From positions 563,718 to 627,717 of the forward strand of contig NW_004797649.1 in the NCBI RefSeq assembly GCF_000002075.1: a stretch of DNA of 64,000 bases, in the 5' to 3' direction. Below the pieces are notes generated by a model. The model saw only the letters and a program-made list of their open reading frames with translations. It was not told the DNA's origin and ran no database searches. Shown piece after piece: positions 1 to 38,427 of this stretch; the first letter of the stretch is position 1; each line of letters begins with the position of its first letter. This DNA comes from Aplysia californica. Its lineage: Eukaryota > Mollusca > Gastropoda > Aplysiida > Aplysiidae. The position numbers were made by a program, and so were the translations under genes.

Positions 1-339
1 GGGGGGGGTAGCATGCAAGCATGTTTTAAAACTGACTCATAATTGTTTTAACTCCTCTTTTTTAAACATCATTTATCAAGTTCCAAGAAATTTCTGTTCA
101 AATATAATTTGAAATATCCCAGAGCCAAGAGCGATGAAAATAGTGGTGCATGGTCAGTCTCTTAATTCTGGGTGCAGAATAGGCCTACGGCTGCTTATTC
201 TGGTGTGGAGAAATAAATACCGGCATTTTATAAAGGTAAATCTAGAATCTAGATCTAGTCTATTTCAAGCAGAACTTATTTTTTTTAACCAAAAAAAACC
301 ACACACAAAAACAGCGGTCTCACAGGCCATAGGCCATAA

Positions 340-438
340 GGGTATAGATCTAATTCTAGATCTAGATCTAGATCTAGATCTAGATCTAGAAATCTAGATC
401 TAGATCTAGATCTCTAGATCTAGATATCTAGAATCTGG
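340..438. repeat. (AGATCT)n hexamer array
   Basis: About 100 bp of nearly pure TAGATC repeats with an occasional GAATCT variant. The unit is its own reverse complement up to phase, so the array can fold back on itself. The same word recurs at many places in the window. Confidence 0.9.
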
Positions 439-964
439 ATCATTCTAATCGACAAATCTAAGCGAATTTCAATTTTAAAAAAACCTTTTGCCTTAAAACC
501 CTCTCCGCGCTCGTTTTTTGCTTTGTAATTGTGTTTGTTTGCTTTTGTTGTGGCGGGGGTGTTGTTGTTGTTGTTGTTGTTTTATTGAAAAAAATAGACT
601 AATAATTACTACTAGATCTTATTGATTTTTGTTTCCACTCTTTTCCTGGAAATCCTCCCATCGGGAAAGCCCGTTAATTCAATAGTGAGAACCAGAGAGT
701 ATTTTTGATATATAAAAAAGGAGATAACTCTATGGAACGAGGTCACACACCACGTAACCCGGAAGTCGAAAAAACGCACGTTGTTTACAAGTCTGCGGTA
801 AGGCAGCAGAACTGCTTTTATTTTAGTGCGAAATGTCAGTCATTGTGCCAGATTAGATCTTACTTCATTAGTCGTAAGAACATTTCTAGATTGTTTAAGT
901 CAAATTTGGTAGTACAAATGGCTGGATTGAACTTTGGTGGACCCACTGTGTTTACTTTAGTAAT

Positions 965-1003
965 GATTTTTAGTCTAGATCTAGAATCTAGATCTAGATT
1001 CTA
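965..1003. repeat. AGATCT hexamer cluster
   Basis: A short run of CTAGAT units with the variant GAATCT. Confidence 0.8.
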
Positions 1004-1125
1004 GTATGCGCTCAGGCTCTAGCCCACAACAACAGTGGGACACGGTTTCAGGAGCAGGAGGGCTTGCCGCTTGCCTCCTTGGCCCCTGGAAAACAATACA
1101 TTTTTTAAAAACACACACTTAGAAT

Positions 1126-1233
1126 ACTTAGATCTAGATCTAGATTCTAGAATATTATCTAGACTAGATCTAGATATCTAGATCTAGATTCTAGATTGAT
1201 ATCTCAAGAATCTAGATCTAGAATCTAGAGTCA
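1126..1233. repeat. AGATCT hexamer array, interrupted
   Basis: TAGATC units mixed with GATATC and GAATCT variants over about 105 bp, similar to the array at 340-438. Confidence 0.85.
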
Positions 1234-1272
1234 GAGTAGCTGGCCCAACCTATGACCATTTTTGCACTGAAA

Positions 1273-2966
1273 GTGGCTATTCTCACCCGCCGGAAGTTCT
1301 CGCAAGATCAACTCCTCCCCTCTTCTCTCTCTCTCTGTCTCTTTCTGAATACTGTCTATCAGTGTGGACGATCAAATTGACCAAAACAAAGTTAAAAAAT
1401 GATGTTAAAACACAAAAGTAAATTAATTTGGTTGTCTACAAAGATGCTACGGCTATTTAACTTTTCGAATCGAGCCGAACTACGCGGGTCGCCATTTTGT
1501 TTTGCCCGGAAATTCTCGCGCTACTCCTAAGGGTGGGCCGACTCCGAGAACTTCCGAACTTTCGACTCCGAACATTTTTGGGCGCGAATTCGTCGACTTC
1601 GACTCCGAATTCGAATTCAGGTCAAGATAGCAGCCAATCAAATTTGAGGAGAGGCAAGGTCAATTCGGTGGGATTCGTGTCAAGTCAAGTCGTTCTCCCT
1701 ACATCCGTCGAGTCGAACACGCTGTAGAGAATCCCGACTCCACGGACCAGTGTAGACAAAGGGGGCGGGGAGGGGGAAGGAGCAGGGAAGAGGTCACAGA
1801 GGTCGGGATTGAGGCAGGCAATGTTTTCATTGACATCAGGGGAGGGCACCAGTTTGTTTTGAAAGTTATTTGCTCCTCGTTGACAGTACAGCCGCATTCA
1901 TGTGCGAGGATAATGGATGCAAACAGGTCATAATAAAAATCAAAGCATAAAATCCCGCAGTCTCGAACTCTAAAGTCAGACCATGCAAATCAAAGCAACA
2001 GTCAGCAAGACAGAAGTCTATAAAAAATAACAGTAATAGATCTAGATCTAGATTTATATCATAATCAACATTTATTATGACAAGATAAACATACAAGGTT
2101 GAAAACAAACATGGAGTAATGCAAAAGAGACGAGAAATGTGACAATGTAAATGTAAGTGCCAGACAGGTCGTAAGAAAATACATGTAGATAGTACAATGA
2201 AGAGAAGAAAAGTAGTGAAATGTGTGTGTGATCGTAGTGAAAGCCAAAGAAAGAAGGAGGCTGGGATAATCACGGGATTTGAATTTAACGTGAAGATGGC
2301 TTGCAATTGTGATTGGTGCAAATCAGAGACGCAATGCTCGTCCGTCACCGTAGTGCGTAAATTTGACCTTGGCCTCTTAGGGCATAACCACCAGCAGAAG
2401 AGATTTGTAACTGCTAGCAAATCAGCGCGTTCTAAAAGCTCATGTGACTTTCATTGAGTCGACGGAATCGTGGTACGGTCCAATTCGAACTTGCTGCTTC
2501 CTTCTGAACACAGCGAGGGGAAAATAGAAATAAGACATCGTGTTTTATGATACTTTTCAAACTTATGCATTTTTATTCATTCAAATCTAACTTTTGAGCG
2601 TCCAAAAATGTTTCTTGGGTGCAGTTTTGCGTAAAATTATTCACAGTTTTTAACAAATTAAATATGTTTTCGCTCCTCGTGATCTATTTTCCCCTTGGCT
2701 GCCCTAGTTCGGGAATTCGTGTTCGGACTCGTCCTCCTGCCCAATGTTCGATCTCCGACTCAGACCCCACGAATTCGTCGAATTCCGAATCTCGACTTGA
2801 CTTCGCCCATGCTTAGCTACTCCTCTCTCTCTTTCTCTCTCTCTCTCCACTGCCCACAGACAAAATTGTACGCTTTTAGTAGGCTACAGTTGTAATGGAA
2901 CGTTTGTTCACGGCACAGAATTCTACACAATTTTTCTGTTATCACAGTGTATAATTCTGTGGTTTA
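1273..2966. mobile_element. MITE with GTGGCTATTCTCACCCGC terminus, copy 1 (interrupted)
   Basis: Bases 1273-1527 and 2816-2966 together match the intact copy at 3005-3446 almost base for base. They are separated by the hAT-like element at 1528-2815. The right end is lost where copy 2 begins. Confidence 0.85.
1528..2815. mobile_element. hAT-Ac-like non-autonomous element
   Basis: The termini TAAGGGTGGGC and, inverted, TAAGCATGGGC resemble the Ac/Tam3 type. It is flanked by 8-bp direct repeats GCTACTCC (1520-1527 and 2816-2823), and the copy at 3005-3446 is the empty site with one GCTACTCC. Both ends carry repeated GAATTCG and CGACTCCGA words. A minus-strand open frame of 184 codons inside shows no transposase motif. 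Length is 1288 bp. Confidence 0.85.
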
Positions 2967-3004
2967 GGGTGAACGCAAAATTTATGAAATATAAATCGAT
3001 GAAA

Positions 3005-3446
3005 GTGGCTATTCTCACCCGCCCGGAAGATCTCGCAACATCAACTCCTCCCCTCTTCTCTCTCTCTCTCTCTTTCTGAATACTGTCTATCGGTGTGGAC
3101 GATCAAATTGACCAAAACAAAGTTTAAAAATGATGTTAAAACACAAAAGTAAATTAATTTGGTTGTCTACAAAGATGCTACGGCTATTTAACTTTTCGAA
3201 TCGAGCCGAACTACGCGGGTCACCATTTTGTTTTGCCCAGAAATTCTCGCGCTACTCCTCTCTCTCTTTCTCTCTCTCTCTCCACTGCCCACAGACAAAA
3301 TTGTACGCTTTTAGTAGGCTACAGTTGTAATGGAACGTTTGTTCACGGCACAGAATTCTACAATTTTTCTGTTATCACAGTGTAGAATTCTGTGGTTTAG
3401 GGTGAACGCAAAATTTGCTGAACGCGCAGCGGGTGAGAATAGCCAC
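3005..3446. mobile_element. MITE with perfect 18-bp inverted ends, intact copy
   Basis: It starts GTGGCTATTCTCACCCGC and ends with the exact reverse complement at 3429-3446. The interior has a CT-rich tract and no coding frame. A second small hairpin, CTATTCTCACTCCGGGTGAG, follows at about 3463. The target duplication is unclear. It may be a local tandem duplicate of copy 1. Confidence 0.8.
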
Positions 3447-4175
3447 AAGACTCGCCTGCACTATTCTCACTCCGGGTGAGAATAGAGGTGGCCTAAATCG
3501 ATACTTGTACTGAGCTCTTCAATCAGTATCGATATATCCAGTAGCCAGTAGTCTTTGCATGTGTGATTTAGTGCTAGATCTAACGGGACCGCAATTGTAC
3601 AGGAGTGCCCCCTGATTTGCCAGGTAATCGTTGAGGAGAAAATCAAAATTTAAGCAAAAAATGGCCCATTTTCGGCAGTTCCCACATTATTCACGGGTTT
3701 GGGCCCCAAGAGTCAAGAGGGGGGGGGGGCACGCCCCCATGACCTAATTTTATATGGAAAAGGGGGGGGGGGGTGAATTTTAATTTTACCATAATTTGAT
3801 GTTTAACAATTAGGTTGCATCCCTTTTCAGAGTTTTCTTTGTGTTGCCTATTTGATCATCAAGACTTCCGGATTTCTTCTCTGGATGTGAACACATGGGT
3901 GGTGGACTTTAACTAAGGGAACTACGAGATTACCGGCAATCCATGTTCAAGGCCGCTTCAGTGTGTCAACTTCCATACTGTGATATCGTCACTCATTCCA
4001 CAACGTCATTCGCAGATTTCGCATTTTAATGTTCTGCCCTTGGCGCGACCACATACGAACGGGGTGCGACCTTGCAGGCACAGATCATAACAGTTGTAAG
4101 AAAGTTGTTTGTACTCTATTTAAAGGTTAAATCATTTCTTTAGCAAATTATGATGAAAACAAAATTATGTTATTA
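3447..4175. other. Intergenic, nothing recognised
   Basis: It contains two G-rich runs (about 3719-3730 and 3764-3773) and otherwise unremarkable DNA. Confidence 0.4.
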
Positions 4176-4952
4176 CAGTGGAATCTTGTTATTATAATGA
4201 GAGGTGTGAAATGTCCGTTATAGCAGGATTCCCATTGTAAGGGATCCAGTAATAAATTCAAGGGAAATAATAAAGTAGGCCTAATCTATGAGTTTGTTGT
4301 TTCTGATTCCTTTTTTTAGTATTGCCCCTGATGATGATTTTGTTCGACATGATCTCTAGGTCTTACTGATCAAAAATCGAATCAGGTTTCTTTCTCTAGC
4401 ACTAGCAATGTTGACAGCTCGGCGTTAGCGATCAGAAAGAAGGGGCTCTGGCTCTAAAACTCGCCCACCGTGTTGTCCCCCACCTCACCACACCCTGTGG
4501 TGCGTTGTTTCTGCTTGCGCACGTCACCTATTCATTCCATTTATCAAAGCTTTGTGACCTCTCCATCCCGCACCAAAGACGTGAGAGGCATGGTAGGCCG
4601 AGATAATCTAGACTGGGCTGGCTTATCACGCAATGCGTTCTGCTTGTCTGCGCATGCCACACCCTCCCCACTCATTCGCTCCGGTCTTCGCGTGGGCTCT
4701 CCCGTTCTTTGTTTCGCTGGATCACCAACAACTTTCTCAACTGGCGAGGTTTTATTTTATGTTTAATTGGTCTGTGTGCTGTGCACAGCAGTAGCAATAA
4801 ACCCGCTATAACCGACTCGCGTGGCTGTCTGATTGCGCAATAGCAGTATTTTATTTACAAAGATAAAGAAGGGAAAAAAACAGGGTTTTAGAATAGTGTC
4901 TTTATAACAGACTTCTCTTTATTTCAGGACTCGTTATAAGTGGACTCCACTG
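4176..4952. mobile_element. Pogo/Tigger-like element, TTATAACGA family, copy 1
   Basis: The termini are CAGTGGAATC... and ...GGACTCCACTG, each flanked by TA. Near both ends the word TTATAAC/CTATAAC recurs. There is no transposase frame. It is about 80-90 percent identical by eye to 39539-40350. Confidence 0.85.
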
Positions 4953-5628
4953 TATTATAAACAGAGGGTATAGAGACAAGTAGTCGCGGGTTGGGCCAGC
5001 TACTTTAGTTTAGTAACTGAAGAAAACTTCTCGAGGAATGTTTCCAATATAAGCCTTTCACTTCGAACTCGACTGCTGCACTAGCAGACGACTGACGTTC
5101 TCGGAAAAGGATTGACCAAAAGTGGAACGATTAGACATGGGATGTAACTCTAGTAAAACAGATTGCACACGAGCAGCACTAAAGGGAAAAGGGAACTGGT
5201 CGTGCTCAGGACTCGGTCATGCTAAGGGCCGATGTCTCTAGGTCTGAATGTATAACAATAACATAAGAGCGGACCATTGCACTGCTAGGCTCAAAAGTAG
5301 GCCTAGTTCCGGCTTTGTTCAGTGTTAGGTCCACCCAAGTTCAATCTTACCTGCAAATCATTCCTGAAAATTATGAAAAATTTTAACTCACAAAGTCGGC
5401 TGCATTGGCTTGTGTGCATTTATTAATTTATTTGTTGTATAGATCTAGACTCTAGACTAGTAGTTCTGGATATCTAGATCTTTTTCTAGACCTAGAATCT
5501 AGAGATCTAGATCTAAGTCTAAGAACATTCTGTAAATAAATAAGAGCTTGTCTCCTTGTCATGCCTTAAATGCGCGACTGGTCGTTACGTCTGGTCCTTG
5601 CTACTCTAACATCAATCAAATAAGATTA
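4953..5628. other. Intergenic with AGATCT cluster
   Basis: No gene seen. A cluster of TAGATCTAGA variants lies at 5440-5516. Confidence 0.4.
5440..5516. repeat. AGATCT hexamer cluster
   Basis: Degenerate CTAGAT and TAGATC units. Confidence 0.75.
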
Positions 5629-6446
5629 CAGTGGGTGTCGCATTCAACGAGGTTGCCGGGACCGGCTTGTTGTCCTTGTTGGAACCGACCTCTCGTTGAA
5701 CGTGACTAAGGCTAAAGACAAGAAAGGAGACAAGTTATTATGTTACACGATGTACTATTTCCAGTAATTAAAACTGTTGTTCTCCCTGATGACGAAAATC
5801 TCAAACAGCATCAGTGTGTGCGCCTTTGAGCTGTGTTCTGACCGTTGTTTCTGCATTTTTAAATATATTTTTTTCCGGAACACTTCTCGTGTGGAAACAT
5901 ACCCTCTCACTAGTCTCACATCTAGATATCTAGATCTAGATTCTAGATCTATATATTAAAGTAAAGACGGGAGCTTGGATTTTCTGATCAGGGGAAGATT
6001 TGAAAAAAAAATTAAGGTCTTGATCTAGACCTACCCATCCAGAGTTCATCCAGTTTCACTCAGCCCGCATTGCGTTCCCACCCAACGACTCCCGTCCCTA
6101 CCGCCGTAGGCTAACCCTCGCCCATCCTCTTGGCTTAGGGCCCATACCATATTAGGAGGCACACTAGACCTAGCAATACAATGTCTTAGGAATCGAGGAT
6201 GGGCCTTGCCTTGTGCTGCTTCGCGTGAGATGGAGAGAAAGGAGAAAAATTCTTCACTTTTGGGGCTGCTAATTGCTTTTATTTGGTTATCGCGACCTCG
6301 TTGAAAGCGACTTTTGTCTGTTTGCAACCTCGTTGGAGCTGACGTACATTTACAAAGAAATATAGAGGTAAAAATCGGGGATTAAGGATTGCCTCGTGGA
6401 GCCGACTTTTCATTGAATGTGACCTCGTTGAATGCGACAGCCACTG
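5629..6446. mobile_element. Pogo/Tigger-like element, TTCAACGAGG family
   Basis: It begins CAGTGGGTGTCGCATTCAAC after TA and ends with ...GAATGCGACAGCCACTG. The word TCAACGAGG or its complement occurs at least five times near the ends. An AGATCT cluster (5919-5950) lies inside. There is no transposase frame. The right-hand TA has become TG. Confidence 0.8.
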
Positions 6447-7056
6447 TGGTAAAAAGAAATTGTTTCCTTACACGCTATGCTATGTTTAGTCATGCGGTAC
6501 TGTTGTATGTGAACAGTCCATGTAGCAATCGAGGGTCTCGTCGTGTGCGACAGACCGGGGCTGTGGCAGGTTTAGAGCATCACCATTGGTGAAATATCTA
6601 GCCAAGGAATGCCGGTCAACACGCTATAGCATGTGTCTTTGTGTGTGTCGGTGAAGGCAAGGCATGAGGCTATACATGTGCAAAAAAGAACTTGCTACTG
6701 TCTCTCTGTTGTGAACTGCCAGTTGCACACGAGATTTACCAGTCACGCGCGACTTAACGTTGTGTCACGCATAAGGGGACACTTTTATCGCTTCTGCCGC
6801 ATGCGACTGAAAATTTAGGCGCGACATAGATCTAGTCGTGCATAAGGCAAGGAAACACACCTCGCGTCGCACATTAATAAGGATACATAGGTTTAGTCTT
6901 ACTGTGTTGTATTATATTGTAGAAGAAGTGCTGGGAGTGGGAGTTCCTGTGCCCTGCCCCTATCCTATCTCCTATCTTATTGATACTGAGGTGTAGATCT
7001 AGATCTACCTCTAAATTGTAGCCAGCCTATTAAAATAATCAGTTTCTATTTATTTC
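6447..7056. other. Intergenic, nothing recognised
   Basis: It holds several GCGAC/GCATAAGG words at 6740-6860 that look like the iterated ends of another DNA transposon, but I could not define termini. Confidence 0.35.
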
Positions 7057-7172
7057 AAAACTTTCGTAATGAACGATCACTATAAGACAAAATAGAATAA
7101 ACTATAGAGGGGCAGGGTTTGGGTTAGACCTAGGTCTCTTTATTGTGTTTGTTAGGGTGATCACTCGTTAGG
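7057..7172. mobile_element. Small MITE with TTAGGG-like core, copy 1
   Basis: Inverted ends (ACTTTCGTAATGAACGATCA and the complement of TGATCACTCGTTAGG) surround a core containing GGGTTTGGGTTAGACC. It is diverged from the copy at 8836-8961. Confidence 0.65.
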
Positions 7173-8835
7173 CCAGCCTCACCTAGATAGAGTGTCACTC
7201 GACACGTCACGCGGGTGAATAGACGCGGGTCACGCGTGTAAGCAAAAGTGTTCAGTATAGTTTTACGCTTGCAGGCTACGTCCATGTCTACCCTGAATGA
7301 TCCACCATTGGCACAGGGGTACGACTGAAACGCTATGGTCGCCCAAACTCAGCGGAGTGAATGAGGGAACAGCACAGGAATACTCGCATGAAAAATATAT
7401 AACAATGCAGTGGTGGTCCGAATGCAACAGAGTTCTCGAAGGGAGGAGGCAAGTACAGCAAAGGCAAAACAGCCTCGGTCAACAAGGCCTCTGTCGCTCA
7501 ACGACTTCGATTCTCTTCCCATGTGCAGACCTGGCGACGCTCAACCATTTGAAAATAAGAATCATTCGAAGAAACAAGGGAGAATAAAGAGAATTGAAGA
7601 AGGCCAAGGCGGGAAGAGGTGGGAGGGAGTGAAAAAAGGAAGAAGCAAAAGAGAAAAGGGTTGGGGGTGAATTGAGCAAGATCATTTTAAAAGTAAAAAC
7701 TAATTTAGGGTGCCCTGAATGTAGCCACTGCGATAATTTTAACGGCACTCCTCACATATATATATATAACAGTTGCCTCACGCTAGTCACGTTGTAAAAG
7801 GTGTGTTCACGTGAGGGGAGGAATGGACATGCTGATTTTTTTTTAGCCATGTCTTGTCAACCCTTGCGTTGAGTACAGTCGAATGACTCCCCCAAGACTG
7901 AACCTTTTAGATCAATGCCATTGATTCATTTGACAACGATCAGTTCATGAACTTACAGATATGGATTTTATTCAAGCCGTCCAAAGGCAGAAACATGTTC
8001 GTCGTTTCCACACACGTATGAATACCCGGTGCGGTCAGATTCTTCCGCGGATTCATATCAGACATCAACTAACTATGGCTATTTCCAGAATTTATCAAAC
8101 GAAAATACATCTAACAGAATTAACAGTGTACTTTTGAACAACTAGGCCTACAGTATGATAATGATTATGTTCAGCTTCATTAATAAAACAATGATTTCAA
8201 AATAAGAAATTTGATTAAGGTGTATGATGAAACTGCTGTTGTTGATGATGGTGATGTTGTTGTTGGTAGTGGTGATGGTTGTGGTGGTGGTGGTGATGAT
8301 GATGATGAAGGTAGTGGTGGTGTTGGAGACATTGGCGGTTATGATGAAATGGATTACACGTTTAATTTTATGTACCTGAGTGCTAGTACTAATTTTTCCT
8401 CAGCTGATATTGGCTCTCGCCAGTTGCAACCTATCAGTTGTAAATGTTGCAAAACGAGTTATTTCATCTCATCATAGGTTAGGTAGGACATGTGCAATTA
8501 GATGAAAAACAAAGTTTTATCCCCATCTAAGAATCGAAAGTTCTGTGAAAATCGCCTCTTGATGGTCTGAGGAGAAAATGGGTACGGATTCACTTGCTCC
8601 GCTTTCTTTTTTTTTTTAACAACACGATTGTCAACAATGCCTCTTCAGCAGAGGAATCCGTTTTCTCAACCTGGCTGGGCGTGAGGGGATGACAGAGCCC
8701 AGATTCTGTGTGATCAGATAAATTGAGGTGTGTCATGTTGCATCATGTGTGGGGTAAAACACGACACATGAAAGGTCACGTTCTATGTGAGGTGGGCCTC
8801 ATGGAAGTCCTTCCAAAACATAATTTATTCTTTGG
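7173..8835. other. Intergenic with low-complexity tract, no gene assigned
   Basis: It contains a (GGT/GAT)n tract at about 8226-8330 and an (AT)n at about 7755-7767. A reading frame at 7410-7670 rich in Ser, Lys, Glu and Gly is open but has no supporting feature. Confidence 0.4.
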
Positions 8836-8961
8836 AGGACTTCCGTAACGAGCGACCACTATGAGACAGAGTAGAATAGAGGGCTAGGGGTACGGTTTGG
8901 GTTAGGGTTAGGTTTCTTCTTTATTGTGTTTGTTGGGGTGCTCGCTCGTTACGGAAGTCCT
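8836..8961. mobile_element. Small MITE with TTAGGG-like core, copy 2
   Basis: The 20-bp inverted ends AGGACTTCCGTAACGAGCGA are nearly perfect over 126 bp. The core carries GGGTTAGGGTTAGG, matching the animal telomere unit. Confidence 0.8.
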
Positions 8962-9162
8962 GCCTTATTTTAATCAATTTATAATTGTCACACAACCAAA
9001 CAACAATACTGATACTGATACAAATGTAGTCGGAGCTGCCAAGGCGGCTACTGTACAATTGGTCATTTTCCATATACTTCGCTTTTTTTTTTCTTTTAGT
9101 ATAGGCCTACCCTACTTTGTAGGCCTTCTAAATTCTCCTTATGAATGGCATTGCATAAAATG

Positions 9163-9282
9163 GAGGAATTCCATAACCAGTGACCTCTATGAAATAGATA
9201 CTGGGCTAGAAGGTTTTGACTAGGGTTAGGTCTCTTCTTTAAATTTGTGTTTGTTTGGGTGGTCCCTCGTTACGAAAGTTTC
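9163..9282. mobile_element. Small MITE with TTAGGG-like core, copy 3
   Basis: The same layout as copies 1 and 2, diverged (GGAATTCCATAACCAGTGAC ... TCGTTACGAAAG), with GGGTTAGG in the core. Confidence 0.65.
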
Positions 9283-10129
9283 TACATAAAGTGATAACCT
9301 GTCCGCTGCAGCCACTATAAATTTTAAAGACTAGCCTAGGATATTTTATCAATGAAAAGCCCCCCAAAAAATGCTGTCAAAGATGGCCACGCCAATTTTT
9401 TATTGCTCAATGTATTACTTAAAATGTGCTTTTCTGGCGCTTATGGAATAGTCATGATCCGTTCATCGTCTGTCGTTAATTTAGCCTGAACCAATCCCTG
9501 ACCAGCATGTGAAGACAAGTTAATTCTGGTCTCTCCTGCTGTTTTCACAAGTTGACCGGTTGGTAACATTTAAATAAATGGGCCACTTTTGTGGCATTTT
9601 TCATTTTTGGGCCAGTGTTTCAATGACTCACTACTTTAGTGATGGTGTTTTCGGTGTTCTAATTTTGTCATCACATATATTCTACACTTAATTTTGTGCT
9701 ACTTTTACTACCTCTATCTATTTTCACTCATTGTGATCCTTTCAATTACAAATAGTTTAAATGTTCACACCAACAAACCCATCACTATTTAACTGAATTA
9801 AAATTATATACAATTATAGCCATTTTAAGGTAAAACACCCTTTGCCACAGGGTGCGTAAAACTGTGGGAATCCCTTGTATACCAAAAGAGCCTAGCCTGC
9901 GACTGCCTCCAGTTGGGACCTCAGAAGGGAATGGTTCGTTTTCTTCATTTTAATCATTCCTACCTATTTTTTTTTCTGGTGTCTGAAGAAAGCATAGCTT
10001 TCAGTGCTAATAAAGATATAACACGGAGGCAGTTTGAATTACTTCTTGTTTCTTCACCTATGTTCTTATTGTTTCCAACTACTCTGGACTAGATTTTGTA
10101 TGACAATATATGTTTTTAAATCTCATCAG
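9283..10129. other. Region 5' of the NUFIP1 start exon
   Basis: AT-rich. No core promoter motif is convincing, and the upstream noncoding exon implied by the acceptor at 10129 was not found. Confidence 0.35.
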
Positions 10130-10167
10130 ACACAAGTTGAGATCCTACACATCAACAGCACACAGAC
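10130..10167 (+). other. NUFIP1: NUFIP1 5' UTR part of first visible exon
   Basis: A pyrimidine-rich acceptor ending in CAG at 10127-10129 precedes this short leader, so at least one noncoding exon probably lies further upstream. An in-frame TGA at 10138-10140 closes the frame before the ATG at 10168. I could not locate the promoter or the upstream exon. Confidence 0.6.
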
Positions 10168-36796
<26,629 letters not shown>

Positions 36797-36931
36797 GTGT
36801 GATAGGTGCACAGGTGGGCTGGATGGACATGGAATTCCAGTAGTGTGATGTTGGGACTTTGTAGCGGGGGTTTGTCTTCAACAACTTGTGATGAAAACTG
36901 AACTGTTTTATTTTTGTCGAACGTGACTATA

Positions 36932-38427
36932 CAATAGTCTCTGCCTAAACCCGTGCTCCACTCAAACGCATGCTTTCATCTAAAATTACCTATTTTTTGC
37001 GATTAAATAATTTATATCATGTTCAAACACACACTCCGTTCCTCTTGTTTAGTATAGGGTTTTACGGCGCTCGCAACTGCATAGGTCATATGAGCGCGCG
37101 GGACACACCTAATACTATTTCGTTGGTAGGAAATTTTGAATTTTGCCCGGGTGGCGGCCGAAGCCTACTCTTATCGATTTTAGACCACCAAGGGATCTTT
37201 AACGTGCGCAACTTGCACACGGGCCCTCCGAGATTTTTCGCCCTTGTCCGAGAAGGCTAGGTGTAGATCTTTCCTACCAGAAGATCAGGGGTGTGGCAGA
37301 AAGACAGCAGTTAGGAGGAGCCAAGGAGTAGCAGTAGAAAGGCTGCAGAAAGAGTCAGGAGCCCAGAGGAGTGGGGCAAAGGAGGTGAGGGGGTGGGGGC
37401 AGAAAGTGGAAATGAAAGCAGACAACAGAACATTGTTAGAGATCAGGAAAGGATGTGAAAGGAGACAATTTTAGAGAAGAAAATTTTTTCGGTCGCTACC
37501 CGGAATCGAACCCAGGACCTTTGAATGAGAGGCCAACACCTTAACCTGTAGGCCACGAGAGCCCCCTCTAAACGCACGCTTCAATATGTGGAACACATCA
37601 ACAGGTAAAGCTTGGCAAAGGGAAATCTTCACGTCATGATAACAAGTCAAGTCTTGACAATCGAATATTTTGCAAGGCTGCTCCTTGTCCAGCACAATGA
37701 AAGTGATGGACAGCGTGTTCACACTGTCGGACACACAGAATTGGGCGAGCAATATGTGTAGGGGGTGGGGGGGGAAGACTGAAATATCTTTTGATTGGTA
37801 GCTCGAAATGCGTTTTTAAGAGAAAGTTTCTCACTGGTGTTTGGGTTACAGTAATTTTTAGTTAGGTCTATGGTGCGCAACACACATGAATACTCTAGAA
37901 CACTAGACAAGCCTAGAGGTAGAGGATTAATGATTTAATCAAGTGATCGGCTGTGCTCAAATAACTTATAACTATAACGGACTAGTTCTAAGTTCTAAGA
38001 ATCACCAGAGAAAAGTCGCTCAGAATTTCTGTCATCTAAATTGCAATAGATGACAGGTAGTCGGGAGTGGTTGCTTAGCTTAGAAACCCATGTGTAGCAG
38101 AAGGCTCTTCCATTGGTTGACCATCACTATCACCAACAGTATCCTCTTTTATCTGTTCCCGACGTATCTGTGCACATTAGTACATGGAGTCGGTCTTTCC
38201 ACCACTCTTTCAATGCCTTGTAGATGTAACCACAGTCAAGGAATTATATATATATATGTAAAGTTTTAATTTTAAACAGTTACACATTTCATCCTTCTTT
38301 CAGTGAACTCCCTTCCCTCCTTTAGCTACACCTGTTCATGTAAAAATGTCTCCTTTTTTTAAGAAAAAATTTCAATGCACGCCAAGTAACCCTTCCAGAG
38401 CACTGCACATTAAGGTGGAGACTATTG
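36932..38427. mobile_element. Pogo/Tigger-like element, CCTAAACGCACGC family, copy 2
   Basis: The ends CAATAGTCTCTGCC and CAATAGTCTCCACC are flanked by TA. The interior matches 19763-20639 (for example AAAGGGAAATCT). A minus-strand SINE A (37048-37566) is inserted. It lies in the probable NUFIP1 3' UTR. Confidence 0.85.
37048..37566 (-). mobile_element. tRNA-headed SINE family A, full length
   Basis: On the minus strand it starts with a tRNA-like head containing GGTTCGATTCCGG (B box) near 37500, then the shared body, and ends with GGTTTTACGGCGCTCGCAAC (complement) at its 3' hairpin. Confidence 0.85.

Larger units (their letters stand above)
1..1272. other. Upstream DNA with AGATCT arrays, no gene seen
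   Basis: AT-rich DNA with a G run at the edge, a (GTT)n tract at about 560-585 and several hexamer arrays listed separately. No open frame here looks coding. Confidence 0.5.

Noticed and set aside
1866-2420. 184-codon minus-strand open frame inside the hAT-like element
   Set aside because: Hydrophobic and Cys/His/Leu-biased, with no transposase or BED motifs; likely chance.
7297-7670. Two overlapping + strand frames (including RPLSLNDFDSLPMCRPGDAQ) as host exons
   Set aside because: No convincing splice sites on both sides and no family recognised; kept only as a mention.
8211-8477. Asp/Gly/Val-rich frame
   Set aside because: Translation of a GGT/GAT repeat.
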